The notes under the pieces: generated by a model | Told to the model about the DNA's origin: nothing | What the model saw: only the letters and a program-made list of their open reading frames with translations | The model's database searches: none | Part shown: one piece after another, positions 9,428 through 20,200 of the stretch | Numbering within the stretch: the stretch's first letter is position 1 | Layout: each line of letters starts with the position of its first letter | Program-made: the position numbers and the translations under genes | Source: Symsagittifera roscoffensis | Taxonomy: Eukaryota > Xenacoelomorpha > Acoela > Convolutidae | DNA: 64,000 nucleotides | Assembly (NCBI RefSeq): GCF_963678635.1 | Contig: NC_087067.1 | Coordinates: 48,901,618 to 48,965,617, forward strand | Reading direction: 5' to 3'

Positions 9428-12400
9428 GAAGACGCAGCCAACCGGATGAGTCAAACCGAAGGATGAACCTGGCCGTAGCCTCGAAATTTATCGATGGTGT
9501 GAAGAATGATGAACTTCGTACGATGCTAGCAACGCATTACACACCACCATCAACCAATGCGCCAACACCGGAGGAGTTGAGGCTCAAGTCAAAAGAGTAT
9601 CTTTTGTTGAAACCTCCTTCGAGATCTGGATACTACAAGAACAATTATGGCAATTTTAACAACGGACCAGCAAACCAAGGGAACAATTGGTACAAACCGA
9701 GGGATGATATGGACAAGAGACGCTCTTGTGCTAATTGCAGTTCAACGGAACATCATGTGTCAGCATGCCCAGCTTACAAACAAGGCATGAAAGCAATAGG
9801 CTTTAGCCTCGAGGACGAAGATGCGTCAGAGTTGGACCACGAGGATTTCATGAGAGGAGTAATTGCGAAATTCGGCCCGAGGTGTTTCTTTTGCAACGTG
9901 GAAGGTCATTTTAAATCAGATTGTCCGCAATTCTGGGATGCAGTGGCAGACATTAAGCATCCAAGACATGAAGAAGCTTTGTCAGGAGTGAAAGCCAGCA
10001 AGGCTCGACTTTTGAGTGAAGCAGAGGCACGCAGAAAGGATAAACCTCAAGAGCTGGCGGCAAAGAAAATGCAAGCGGTAATAGAGGAGACACGTGAGCC
10101 GGAACCAGCAACTGCGGCTCACGACTTCAAGGTCGATTATAAGGCAGCCGCGAGGGATGCTCTAAATAGAGTGCAGCAGGAACTAGTGACGAAAGAGATC
10201 GAACAAAAAGTGAAACTTGAACTGGAGAATGAAAAACTTCAGGAGCAACTGAATACCTTCGAAGCAACGGAGTTCGAGGAAACTAAAGCACCAAGCAGTT
10301 TGAGCATGAAGCTTAATGTGATCTCCGGTCAGAGGTTCGGCATGGTGCCGCAAGGAAGCAAGATACAATCGATAATCTCAGTGGCTGGACATCAGGTGAT
10401 CAGAAATCTGAGTGAACCATCCGAGTTCACTTTGATGCATTTGGACACATATGCAGGTTATCTGAGTCAGGTGGAGCCACGCACCGAGTCGAGAGCTGTG
10501 CGAGCACTACTAACGACGGGTGGCTCTCGCATGAAGAAACTTCATGGACGCTACCTAGAGGTCTATGGGTCGTATCAAGTAATGCTGAATGTGGATGGAA
10601 TCAGTATTTACACCAGGACTTATGTAACAACAGATGATGACCAAATGGGGCAGATCTATTTGGGAGAAGAGGAACTCAAAGTCCGCAGGATAGGCCATGA
10701 CGCCATGATGGAACAAGACGCAGTACACATTGGGTATGAAGCAGATGTGACCGCACATCTGCTCGACACCAACGGAACAAAAATCGGAGTCACAGGTCTT
10801 CTGGACACAGGAGCGGTAGTGAGTGTGATGCCGATAGAAACTTGGGAAAGAATGGGCTTCACGCGGGAAGATCTAATTCCAACGAATCTCCGACTGGCCG
10901 CCGCCAATCGAGGAGCTATCTACGTGGCCGGAAGAACACCAATAACGGTCCTCCACATGGGAGGACGGGATCTTTGGATGAGCTTCCTGGTGGTAGAGAA
11001 TCTGGACGACGCCGACCAATTCATCTTGAGCAGAGAATTTGTCAGGAATTTTGACGTGATGATTGACTTGAACAACGGTCTGATACGGATTAGAAACCCG
11101 GACCGGAAGTATGTTAAGAGACCAATTAATAGGATAATAACAGACGAAAACAAGGTACCAATTTTTTTGGATAGAAAAGTAAAATTACAACCAGGACAGG
11201 CTGTAGTAGCAATTTTTAGAATGAGAAATTTGAATTCGTTAAGTGATAGTAAACAGGTTTGCTTAGTACCGAATCCAAATAGTCAGAGTTCGGTGATTTT
11301 AGGCCGGAGCTTCTCGGTAACGCGAAACGGACTGTGTGTCAGTGTGTTGTTGAACACACTGGACACCACGGTTTCAATCCAGCGTGGAAAGAAGCTTGGC
11401 TACGCTTTGCCGATGAGGACCGACTATGAGGAGACACAAAACTTGAAGAAATATAGTGTGAAAGACTGTCCTTATCATGCCAATAAAGATAAAATTTTAA
11501 AGAGGATTAATGAATTAAAATCTATTCATAAATTGTTTTCAATGAAATCCGAAACGGACGACGGCTTATCAAGCTGCTCGAATTTTCCGGAACGCCCCTC
11601 GTCATATGAACTAGAATCTGACAAACCGGTTTTGCCAGAGATAGAACATTTAAAAGGGAAAATAGGTGAGGGAGATTTCAAAAAATTACGGGACCTCCTA
11701 AATCGGAACGCAGATGTATTTTCAAAACATAAGGCGGATATCGGTTGCTGTAATTTCGTCGAACACGAAATCGAACTAGAAGAAGTCGCCGTTCCCCATA
11801 GGGAAGGCGCAAGACGAATGACGCCTCACAAATCGGAAGCGTGCCGAACGGAAATAGAAATGTTGCTTGAATACGACATGATAGAACCCTCGAAATCGCC
11901 ATGGGCTTGCGGAGTAGTAATGGCGAAAAAGAAAGGGGGGCAGCTTAGATTTTGTTGCGACTTTCGTTACTTGAACGCGGTAACGATAAAAGATGCGTAC
12001 CCGATACCGCGAATAGACGAGAGTCTATCTAAGCTTGGTGATGCCAAGTTCTTCACCACATTGGACTTAGGTTCTGCCTTCTGGCAGTTCCCTCTTCGAA
12101 AGAAGGACAGAGAGAAGACCGGATTCGCGTGCGAGTTGGGATTGTACCAGTGGAAGAGGATGCCCTTCGGCTTGTGCAATGCAACGGCCATTTTTCAAAG
12201 ACTGATGGCTCAGGCTTTGACTGGAGTGACCAAGAAGTACGGGAACCTTGTGATGTGTTACGTGGATGACGTAGTCATAGCGACACCGACCCTGGAAGAC
12301 CACATTGATAGGCTCGATGAGGTCTTTGGATGCATGAAAAGAGCAGGATTAAAGTGCAAACCATCGAAATGTGAAATCCTTAGGGGCTCGATTAAGTACC

Positions 12401-13536
12401 TAGGAAGAATGGTGGATAGGCATGGTGTGAGGCCGGACCCGGAAGCAGTGGAAGCAGTGTTGACATGGAAAGCCCCCAGAACGGACACACAGCTCCTGAG
12501 CTTCTTAGGGTTTGCCAATTACTACCGAGAATTCATAAAAGGATATGCGGACCACGTGTACCCGATGCAGAAGCTGATGCGCAACAAAGGGAAAAAGTTC
12601 GAATGGAACGATGAGGCACAGGTTGCTTTCGAGAACATAAAGCGGGAACTGTGCGAAGCGCCAGTGCTGGGCATGCCTACAGAAAAGAGCATGTATGTTC
12701 TCGACACAGACGCATCGGTGGTGGCCATCTCAGGAATCTTGCATCAAGAGCAAGAATGGAACGGAAGAACAGTTCTCCGTCCCATTGCATACGGCAGCAA
12801 AGTCTTGAGTGACACAGAGATGAAATATGGCGCACCAAAAGCAGAGATGTTTGCAGTAGTCACTTTCGTGGAGAAGTACCGTGCATACTTGGGGAGCGCT
12901 CCCTTCAAGTTACGCGTGGACAACAGAGCTTTATCCTGGTTGAAGACCTACTCGATGGATCAGAGTTATATTGGTAGATGGATAGTAAGATTGGATGGCT
13001 ACCATATGATAATCGAACATAGGATGCGTGATAAACACCAGAATGCTGACAGCCTCAGTAAGAAAACTGAAATATATGAAAGATTGGAGCAGAAGCAGGC
13101 CAATCAGGCGGAAATAAAGGAGGGATTCTCGTTTCTGGACAAAGAAACTTATGAAGCGCTTCCCTTAACGAGATGGTTGGATAAGTCTGGACATCCAATT
13201 CCAGGGCATCCAGTGTTACCTGTAGAGAAAGCAGCCGAGATAAAGATCCTGTCCAAGGAGGACCCAGTCCCCTTGGATCTGTTGCTGCGCTCGAACCTGG
13301 TCCAGCAAGAACTCTCTCGCATGAATATAAACAGCCTCTCATTATTGGATAAAACGGTGCAAGTCACACCACAAGTGATGCGGATGCTGGGTGGGTTGTT
13401 AGAAAGAGAAGTGACCAGAGATGACCCCGAGTGGACAGCTGCAGTGGCATCGCTAACAGTCAGTAAGAAAGTGAAGATCATGCCGTCCAGACGACAACAC
13501 GAAGAGAACGAGAGGGATTGTAGGACAATAGTTTAG
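9415..13536 (+). CDS. pol: Gag C-terminus, protease, reverse transcriptase and RNase H
   Basis: A 1373-codon frame, numbered from the first codon at 9415. It has no convincing start (the first codon is TTG) and so depends on upstream Gag translation. Residues 1-90 complete the Gag domain. Two CX2CX4HX4C zinc knuckles begin at C105 and C157. A coiled stretch follows (~240-290), then an aspartic protease with LLDTGA (D464). The reverse transcriptase runs from about 780, with the fingers motif LRFCCDFRYLN, then LDLGSAFWQ (~882-890), and YVDD at ~949. RNase H follows with LDTDAS (~1095) and DKHQNADSLSK (~1206). The frame ends in a UAG at 13534 whose context suggests readthrough into integrase. 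It makes cDNA from the element RNA in the particle. Confidence 0.93.
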   Translation: MEMLRRRSQPDESNRRMNLAVASKFIDGVKNDELRTMLATHYTPPSTNAPTPEELRLKSKEYLLLKPPSRSGYYKNNYGNFNNGPANQGNNWYKPRDDMDKRRSCANCSSTEHHVSACPAYKQGMKAIGFSLEDEDASELDHEDFMRGVIAKFGPRCFFCNVEGHFKSDCPQFWDAVADIKHPRHEEALSGVKASKARLLSEAEARRKDKPQELAAKKMQAVIEETREPEPATAAHDFKVDYKAAARDALNRVQQELVTKEIEQKVKLELENEKLQEQLNTFEATEFEETKAPSSLSMKLNVISGQRFGMVPQGSKIQSIISVAGHQVIRNLSEPSEFTLMHLDTYAGYLSQVEPRTESRAVRALLTTGGSRMKKLHGRYLEVYGSYQVMLNVDGISIYTRTYVTTDDDQMGQIYLGEEELKVRRIGHDAMMEQDAVHIGYEADVTAHLLDTNGTKIGVTGLLDTGAVVSVMPIETWERMGFTREDLIPTNLRLAAANRGAIYVAGRTPITVLHMGGRDLWMSFLVVENLDDADQFILSREFVRNFDVMIDLNNGLIRIRNPDRKYVKRPINRIITDENKVPIFLDRKVKLQPGQAVVAIFRMRNLNSLSDSKQVCLVPNPNSQSSVILGRSFSVTRNGLCVSVLLNTLDTTVSIQRGKKLGYALPMRTDYEETQNLKKYSVKDCPYHANKDKILKRINELKSIHKLFSMKSETDDGLSSCSNFPERPSSYELESDKPVLPEIEHLKGKIGEGDFKKLRDLLNRNADVFSKHKADIGCCNFVEHEIELEEVAVPHREGARRMTPHKSEACRTEIEMLLEYDMIEPSKSPWACGVVMAKKKGGQLRFCCDFRYLNAVTIKDAYPIPRIDESLSKLGDAKFFTTLDLGSAFWQFPLRKKDREKTGFACELGLYQWKRMPFGLCNATAIFQRLMAQALTGVTKKYGNLVMCYVDDVVIATPTLEDHIDRLDEVFGCMKRAGLKCKPSKCEILRGSIKYLGRMVDRHGVRPDPEAVEAVLTWKAPRTDTQLLSFLGFANYYREFIKGYADHVYPMQKLMRNKGKKFEWNDEAQVAFENIKRELCEAPVLGMPTEKSMYVLDTDASVVAISGILHQEQEWNGRTVLRPIAYGSKVLSDTEMKYGAPKAEMFAVVTFVEKYRAYLGSAPFKLRVDNRALSWLKTYSMDQSYIGRWIVRLDGYHMIIEHRMRDKHQNADSLSKKTEIYERLEQKQANQAEIKEGFSFLDKETYEALPLTRWLDKSGHPIPGHPVLPVEKAAEIKILSKEDPVPLDLLLRSNLVQQELSRMNINSLSLLDKTVQVTPQVMRMLGGLLEREVTRDDPEWTAAVASLTVSKKVKIMPSRRQHEENERDCRTIV

Positions 13537-13542
13537 CAACTA
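13534..13542 (+). promoter_or_regulatory. Candidate stop-codon readthrough signal TAG CAA CTA
   Basis: The only stop between the RNase H and integrase frames is TAG followed by CAACTA, which fits the UAG-CARYYA readthrough context first described in tobamoviruses. The frame stays open through 15882. The first ATG after the stop is near 13771, inside the acidic linker. A single CAG-to-TAG mutation in this copy would look the same. Confidence 0.55.
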
Positions 13543-15882
13543 GTATCCTCAATACCCCAAGAGATTTTAACCAGTACTTCTTACGGACAGAAAGAACAGG
13601 GAAGCAGCAAGCGAAAGAAAACCGTCACCTTTGTGGACCGTGATAAAGAGGATGAAGAGGTAGAACAAAATCTGCTGCAGGACTATTTGTCCGGGGAGAC
13701 GGATGATGAGAAGAACCAGCGATCACAAGATCAACACCCGGGACAAGGAAATTTGTCCGGGGAGTCTGAGATGGACGAGGAAATTCCTGATGAGAAACAG
13801 GACCTAGAGCAAAAGGTTTTGTCAGGGGAGTTCAGATGGATGCAAAGAAAGCACAGACATGATCTGGAGGAGCGTGCAGTCTCCAGCACAACCTCGTCGA
13901 CGGAAGATAATTCAGGAAGCTCAGGAATGGTAACCTATTCAGACAGGAACTCGAGCTCGGGATCGGAACTGTCAGAACTAGCGATACACACGCTAATAGT
14001 GGAAACTCGGGCAAGGGACCTGGACAGAGAGGTGTATCAGGATCCTGACAGCGATCGCTACCTTATACCAAGCGAAAGAGTCTTTGACAACGCAGCGCAT
14101 GACTTAGAAACGATAGCGGTATCGAAACGTTCGATAAGCCTGTTGCCGCAGAAAGAGGTAGTCAGGACTGATCTTCAGCCGTTTGAACAAGAAACACAAC
14201 CGTTGGCGAAGATTTGGTGCGTTAAGATGGAAGAAGACACACATCAGCCCAACAAGCTGAATAGTCAGATGAGGGTCATGAAGACATACTTGAAGGCGAG
14301 ATACAGACTCTCGGACCTTCTAAGAGCGCAGAGAAATGATCGCATGACAAGCAACCTGAAAAGGTGGATCGAGAATGGTTCTCCGGATAGAGGGGACCTC
14401 GAGGAGGATAGTTATCGCATCCTGAGACAATACTTCATTCAGAAGGAAGGGAGGTTATATTTGAACAAGGACGGGATCGTGGCTTGCAAAAGAAGAGAGG
14501 AAGACAGAGTCCTATACAAGTATAACGCGATAGTGTTACCGCAACTCTATCAGACAGAACTATTATTCAGGTCACATGATCAGATGGGCCATCAGGGGAT
14601 CGACAAAGTATATCAGAGGATCCTGAAGCGCTTTGAGTGGCCTGGGATGAAAAAGGCATGCGAGAAATGGGTAACAGCATGTCTGTCATGCCAACAGGTC
14701 AAGGATCCAAGGAAGTTGCGATTTCCTTTACAATCGATCGAGTCGTCTGAATTCAACGAGGTGGTGCAGATAGATCACCAAAAGATATGCATGACAGACA
14801 ATGGTTATAATCAGGTGCTGGTCATGATAGATCATTTCACGAAGTATGCAGAGGCCGTGCCCTGCATAACTGCCTCGGCGGAAGAGACATGCGACCACCT
14901 GATCAATACGTGGATAGCAAGACATGGTTGTCCGATGACGTTTCAATCGGATAAGGGAACAGCTTTCGTAGGAGAGCTTACGAAAGAGCTTATGAGACGC
15001 TCACAGGTTGCTCAGGCTCACTCCACGACATACCACCCTCAGACGAATGGCTTAGTGGAAAGACAGAACAGGACGTTAGTGTCGATGCTGAGAGTATATT
15101 GTTCCAGGTACATGACTGATTGGGACAGATACCTTCCACAGGTGATGGGAGCATATAATAGCACGCAACACTCCACCACTGGAGTCAGTCCACACATGAT
15201 GCTAACTGGACACGAAAAGTCTTTACCCTTAACCTTCTTCTACCCAGAATATGAGGGAAAGAAAACGTCCCCACAGGTCTACGTGAGGGATGTGATCAGA
15301 CGCCAACAGGAGCTGAACGATTTGTGTAGACGAAACACTCAGCAGGCACAGGCAAGGCAGAGGAAAAAATTCGACAAGAAAGCAGCTGGTGCAAAGGCTT
15401 ACTCGGTGGGAGACTACGTATGGGTATTCCAGAACGTTATACCACCGAAAGGGACAAAAAAACTCCTAAAAAAATGGAGGGGACCCTTCATGATTACAGA
15501 GGTGCATCAGGAGGGACGCTTTTATAGACTGAGTACTGACCGAGCCGCACACTACGAGAATATAAAGCCACACAATCCATCGACAGAAGACTGGTGTATA
15601 CCTGCAGACATGGAAGAAGGGGATTATCTGATGATGGATCTTGCTTGTGAGGTCAATGAAAAAGGCACCAGGGAGAAAAACGATGGAAACGAAGTCGTAG
15701 AGGAAGGTACGGATACACCGCTGGACCTGGATCCAAACGAACAGATCGAAGCGGACGATGAAACCTTACCCTACGCAGAGGAGGATTGGCAGGATCCCGA
15801 ACAGATAGAGGTTCCCAAGAACTTGGAACCGGATCTTCCGTTCACCATACAGACCAAGAAAGAAATACAATCCTTACGGTGA
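13537..15882 (+). CDS. int: Integrase, in frame after the UAG
   Basis: Open from 13537, with a GTG at 13633 and no early ATG. Residues below count from 13633. An acidic linker (1-200) carries three LSGE repeats. The zinc-binding HHCC domain has H315, H320, C350 and C353. The catalytic core shows D380 (QIDHQK), D440 (QSDKG) and E476 (LVERQNR), giving the D-X35-E spacing of retroviral and Ty3/gypsy integrases. A C-terminal SH3-like segment follows (GPFMITEV, ~613). I see no chromodomain. It inserts the cDNA copy into the genome. The frame ends in TGA at 15880, and coding potential appears to continue in the +1 frame (motif PYGDDFVVDR) into the next ORF. Confidence 0.92.
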   Translation, partial: QLVSSIPQEILTSTSYGQKEQGSSKRKKTVTFVDRDKEDEEVEQNLLQDYLSGETDDEKNQRSQDQHPGQGNLSGESEMDEEIPDEKQDLEQKVLSGEFRWMQRKHRHDLEERAVSSTTSSTEDNSGSSGMVTYSDRNSSSGSELSELAIHTLIVETRARDLDREVYQDPDSDRYLIPSERVFDNAAHDLETIAVSKRSISLLPQKEVVRTDLQPFEQETQPLAKIWCVKMEEDTHQPNKLNSQMRVMKTYLKARYRLSDLLRAQRNDRMTSNLKRWIENGSPDRGDLEEDSYRILRQYFIQKEGRLYLNKDGIVACKRREEDRVLYKYNAIVLPQLYQTELLFRSHDQMGHQGIDKVYQRILKRFEWPGMKKACEKWVTACLSCQQVKDPRKLRFPLQSIESSEFNEVVQIDHQKICMTDNGYNQVLVMIDHFTKYAEAVPCITASAEETCDHLINTWIARHGCPMTFQSDKGTAFVGELTKELMRRSQVAQAHSTTYHPQTNGLVERQNRTLVSMLRVYCSRYMTDWDRYLPQVMGAYNSTQHSTTGVSPHMMLTGHEKSLPLTFFYPEYEGKKTSPQVYVRDVIRRQQELNDLCRRNTQQAQARQRKKFDKKAAGAKAYSVGDYVWVFQNVIPPKGTKKLLKKWRGPFMITEVHQEGRFYRLSTDRAAHYENIKPHNPSTEDWCIPADMEEGDYLMMDLACEVNEKGTREKNDGNEVVEEGTDTPLDLDPNEQIEADDETLPYAEEDWQDPEQIEVPKNLEPDLPFTIQTKKEIQSLR

Positions 15883-15892
15883 CGACTTTGTA

Positions 15893-16603
15893 GTGGATAG
15901 GATAGATCTAAAGAAAATAGTGGAGGAAGTAGTGGGTTTAGAGGAAATAACTGTGTCACAAGACATTGACATAGTCGATGATCACAACGATGAGTGGGTT
16001 GACGACTGGTCGAAACTCGAGGTAGAATTCGACGATGAGCAACAGCAGTCATATGAACAAGACCTGACGAACCTGCGTGTCTTAGAGTGGCTGAATGAAA
16101 CAACCTCGGATCCAGAGGAGACCAGCGTCACGATTCAAGACGTAGATCGTGAAAGCATGAAATACATCAAGACTGAACGAGATGATCCTTCCTGGGCTGC
16201 CCAGGAAGGACGATTACTCATTCCAGCTTCTAACCTTGACTTGATACCCGGTGTGCGATCGACGGGGACGTCGATGGATATTTTTGTCCGGGGAGTGGGG
16301 GTAGGACTTACCCACACTGAAAACTTGATAATAAAAAAATTAAGAATAGCAAGAGAAACAGGAGACTTAGAAGCAGAAACAGGCGAAAAACCTAAGAAAC
16401 CTGACATAGGCAGGGTAGTTGAGTCATATTTTAACTTACCAAATGAATATTCAAGTAACATAATACTAACAGACAGTGATTTCATACTCACAAACAGAAA
16501 ATGTGCGATAGCAATCACCGCAGACATGAGTTTTAGGACAGTGTTAGCGGCAGATTTTAAGAGAGAATACAAAAACAAAGAGAGAAGCAAAGACCAGGGA
16601 TAG
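15893..16603 (+). CDS. Post-integrase region and first half of a macro-like domain
   Basis: A 236-codon frame whose first codon is GTG; open sequence extends upstream and overlaps the integrase end in the +1 frame, so it is probably a continuation of the polyprotein rather than a separate gene. Residues 1-160 are acidic and unrecognised. Residues about 185-230 (IILTDSDFI, then CAIAITADMSFRTVLAADFKREY in two parts) resemble the first strands and the nucleotide loop of macro domains of the OARD1/ALC1 type, where the usual GAGIA loop is replaced by RTVLA. The frame ends at a TAG (16601) in a G-rich stretch in mid-domain. The domain call is by pattern only. Confidence 0.5.
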   Translation: MDRIDLKKIVEEVVGLEEITVSQDIDIVDDHNDEWVDDWSKLEVEFDDEQQQSYEQDLTNLRVLEWLNETTSDPEETSVTIQDVDRESMKYIKTERDDPSWAAQEGRLLIPASNLDLIPGVRSTGTSMDIFVRGVGVGLTHTENLIIKKLRIARETGDLEAETGEKPKKPDIGRVVESYFNLPNEYSSNIILTDSDFILTNRKCAIAITADMSFRTVLAADFKREYKNKERSKDQG

Positions 16604-16899
16604 GGGGCGTAGCAGCCTTACCTCCGGCGGTGTCGCAGATACCGGGAAAATACTTATGCTTCTTGGTAACGAGGGCGACAGAGAAGCAGCACGTGGACCC
16701 AGAAAACCTAGTCTTGTCTTTGACGAGGCTGAGGGACTTCCTTGTGGAAATGGACGTGAAGGAGCTCTCGCTTCCAGTGTACGATCCAAACAGAGGAAGA
16801 CTGCAACCTCGGGAATTGTACGCGCTTGTACACGTGATATTCTCTGATACGAACATACAAGTATATCTACATAAGAAATATTACTTAAGTATAGGCTGA
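16604..16899 (+). CDS. Second half of the macro-like domain
   Basis: Frame 1 is open from before 16600. The first start-like codon is GTG 16630 and the 89-codon tail ends at 16899. The sequence GKYLCFLVTRATEKQHVDP, then a helix NLVLSLTRLRDFL, then ELSLPVYDPNRGRL and a final helix and strand match in order the C-terminal half of OARD1/ALC1-type macro domains (strand YLVTK, KP, helix SL..M, PRIGCGLD loop, VF...I.VY). The glycine-rich second loop is replaced by VYDPNRGRL, so ordinary ADP-ribose hydrolysis is doubtful. It is separated from its first half by a one-base frame change. Two stop-free halves suggest a recent indel or sequence error. Confidence 0.5.
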
Positions 16900-17295
16900 G
16901 TGATGTGCGAGAGGGTGTTAGGCCAAAGACTAAGTTGTGTGTTATATGTGATATGTGTGTTATGTTATGTTAGGTGTTAGGTTATTAAGATCATGGGTAA
17001 GTAGGGGTTAGTGACCATGAACAACTAAATGACGATCTTGGGAATAGATCCAAAGTTTGGACTGTCCAATCTTAGGTCGAATTCCAAAATTTTAGAAACC
17101 AATTGATTTTAATAAATTTTAGGATAAATATCTTTTTATCTGAACTGTCTTTAAGCAAATTTTAACGATATATGTTAAGGTAAAACTGACAAGTGTGACA
17201 TTCGTGATTTCTTTTCTAGATCCTGATTGATCGTTTAAATTACTCACTTGAGTCAAATCATCAAATCGAATCAAATCAAACTTGGAAAGAATAGA
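16900..17295 (+). other. Non-coding gap between pol and the accessory block
   Basis: About 400 bp with GT-rich repeats near 16920-16985 and an AT-rich second half. It holds the splice-acceptor-like site at 17201-17219 just before the next ATG. No ORF was seen. Confidence 0.6.
17201..17219 (+). promoter_or_regulatory. Candidate 3' splice acceptor for a subgenomic mRNA
   Basis: The pyrimidine-rich TTCGTGATTTCTTTTCTAG ends in AG at 17218-17219, 76 nt upstream of ATG 17296. It sits in the only long gap between the pol and accessory blocks. In gypsy-type and retroviral elements a downstream cistron is often expressed from a spliced RNA at this place. The donor is unknown. Confidence 0.45.
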
Positions 17296-20200
17296 ATGGA
17301 CAACTTTAACCTGGATGAATTGATGGACCTGGCAGAGGCATATGTAGGACCGATGGTAGATGCGATCTATCGTCGGCTGATCGAACGAGACTTCGCTCTG
17401 GAGGACCCAGAGGTGGTCATGTTGCTGACCGCCCTGATCAACATCTTGGGGCACGACAACCGTGGGGACCGCCCCACGGAAGTCCTGTTGATGGCAGCAT
17501 ATGGAGAAAGAGGAGTACTAGACCGCCCGAACATGAGAGTGATGAGGTGGAGAAACGGGGCTCTCTCAGGGAGTGACTTGGCGAATGAGCCTGGATTGGG
17601 AAGTTCTAGGACTTACCAACCAGGTGAGATGCCAATGCCCTCTAAGCCTAAACCTGGGCTGACGAGAATGCATCAGGAGATGAACAGCGAGGCGACCTCG
17701 TCTGGTTCACCACTGAGAGCAGCTGTGCCACCAAAAAGGGCGAAAGTAACACAGAAGGTTCAGACGAACCAAACCATACAAGATCTGGACGAGATGAACG
17801 ATCAGCTGAGAAGTACGAAGAAGGAGCTGGACGAGATGACTAAAAGCATGCTCCAGATGGAGGAAGATCGGGACATGTGGAGAAAGTTGTTTGAAGACTG
17901 CAACAAAATGCAGGGTCAAGAGATCGAGCGCTTAAGGCAGGAATACATAGAGCGATCGGAGCAGGTGGCGTTGACAACGGCCGTGGAGAAAGTGATACCT
18001 GCAAGGGATATTCCTCGTGGGCAGTCCCCGATGGAGCTCTTGACGCCTCGAGAAATGAGTCAAACAACGGAGACACGGCTTCCAGCAGAGACAAATCGAG
18101 TAACAATCCCGGATCCTAGTGACACCTTGGGTGATCCCGTCGTAGAACATACAGTGAGGAGGCTGATAGAGACAGCTGGACGACTGGTCGCTAACAAGAA
18201 TGCGCCAGGTTCCGGGGTGACTGCACCCTATGGAACGATTGACGATACGGGCAAAGTACGACTCTCCCAGACCGTGATCAGACAAGGGATAAGTGACGTG
18301 ACACCACTCATGGGTAGCTCGAGAATCCCAGAGAGGAAAGTACGGAAGATGCCAGCGAAGAAAGTGTCTCGTATAATAGACGTGCAGAAGAATAATCAAT
18401 TGAAGTATAATTTCACGGGAGTTCCGGAGACAGATCCGAGGGCCTGCTTCAATCGAGCTACCTGGAGCCCGCCTGTGAACCTGCAGAAACCACCACTCGG
18501 GACATCTCACCTGATATTGGGAGACAGCTTAGTCAGAGTGCTGTCGAATTTGAGGACCTCATGGGTCACCACGGTGATGGCCTTTGGAGGCGCGACGATA
18601 GCCCAATTATATCGGATGGTGGAACTGATGAATCCAGGGAAGATTCCCAATGTGATGATCTTAGTTGGGACGAATGATATCTCCAGAGGATCAGACGAGC
18701 AGGAAGCACTGTGGGAGTCAATGATGGTGTGTTTGTTCACTACTCTCTGGCAGAAGTTCAGTTGCGCGGTACTGACCGTTTGCACGGTGCCAATGAACGC
18801 GAGAAGCCTGACAGCATCAGGAAGAAGGCACAACAAGGGAGTCATAAGATGGAACAACATCTTGAGGAACCTAGCAAATCGAAATGCCGGAAGGATGATC
18901 CTCATGGACATTGAACATGAGTTGAGAGCCATGGATCAGGCCAGACTGACCACGGATGGCATCCACTTCGACAGTATCGAAGGACAAGCTTGGTTGAATC
19001 GAGTCTTCCAAGAACGGTTGGATGAGCTGGAAGCAGAACTCTTTGACACAGGAGTGCTGAAGGAAGAGGGAACGGTGAGTGATGCGGTGATTACCACCTT
19101 TGTGCCTCCTAGCCTGGAAACACGCCTGGGTACGGTCCCAGCCGTCACGAATTACCGGCAACAAAGCTCCAGCGAACCAGGTCGAAGAACAGACGTGCAG
19201 GATCGGTTGGGAGAAGCACCGATGAGGAGAACAATTCATCCTAGGAGAAGGATAGGACCTATCAACCAACAAATCGAAGAAGTAGCAGGCACATCTAGAT
19301 CGGACACTAGATCGGAGACGACGAGTACCAGTCGAGAGGAAAGACCGAGCAGAGGCTCATTGTTGTGGTCGAGATCCATACCGTCTCCTTGGCATATATA
19401 CAAAGACGAACTAATGAAGCTGGATCTCCAGAGAGTAAGCTTCATCGAGGATGCAAGGAGGATGCTGAATGGAGCGATGCTATCCGTCAGCAGATTATAC
19501 TCAATAACCGGCGTAGACTGGTTGATAGCCGCTAGCATAAATTTCAGCTCCACGACGGCCTTGAGATTTGCTGATTTGGAGGGACTGCCCTCTAACAACA
19601 CGATGGGACCAGTGAATGCGAGACCGTTGCAAGATGTGAGATTGAACCATGATGAGGGGAATCGTGAAGAAAAACCAGGAAGATTCCTGACGGCGAGAGC
19701 GCCGATTGGACAACATGTGAAGATATTCAGGCAGCTGACGACACCACCTGGTCATGTGAAGGAGAGAGTGTACCCAAAACTAGTGAACCAAGATGGTGAT
19801 GCCCAGAGATATGGCGGATTGACAGCGATAAAGAAAGATGAGACCATCTTCGCCGCCTATGACAAAGCAGAGATGAGGAAGGCCAAAATCATGGTAGTAG
19901 CGAATTCAGAGTTCGTGTACACCTCCAAGTCTTTGTTTTGGCCGGACGTCATAATGTTGGCCGCGGTTGACCTAGACCTATTGCAATCAGTGTCTTTGGC
20001 TATAGGGGTACAAAGGCAGACAGACATGAACCCAATAACGATTGTGTTTGCTGGCATCAATGACCATCTACACAGTAGAGGTTTTCTGAGCAGGCTCAGA
20101 GATCCTGCAACAGCAGAAAACGCAGTATGGCCAGCAATAAAAGACATCCTGGAGTCGATGGGTGAAGTGGTGGATGCGACGAAGGAGGGGTCATTCAATA

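Noticed and set aside
15400-15882. Chromodomain at the integrase C-terminus
   Set aside because: Only an SH3-like segment and an acidic tail are seen; the aromatic pattern of chromodomains is missing.
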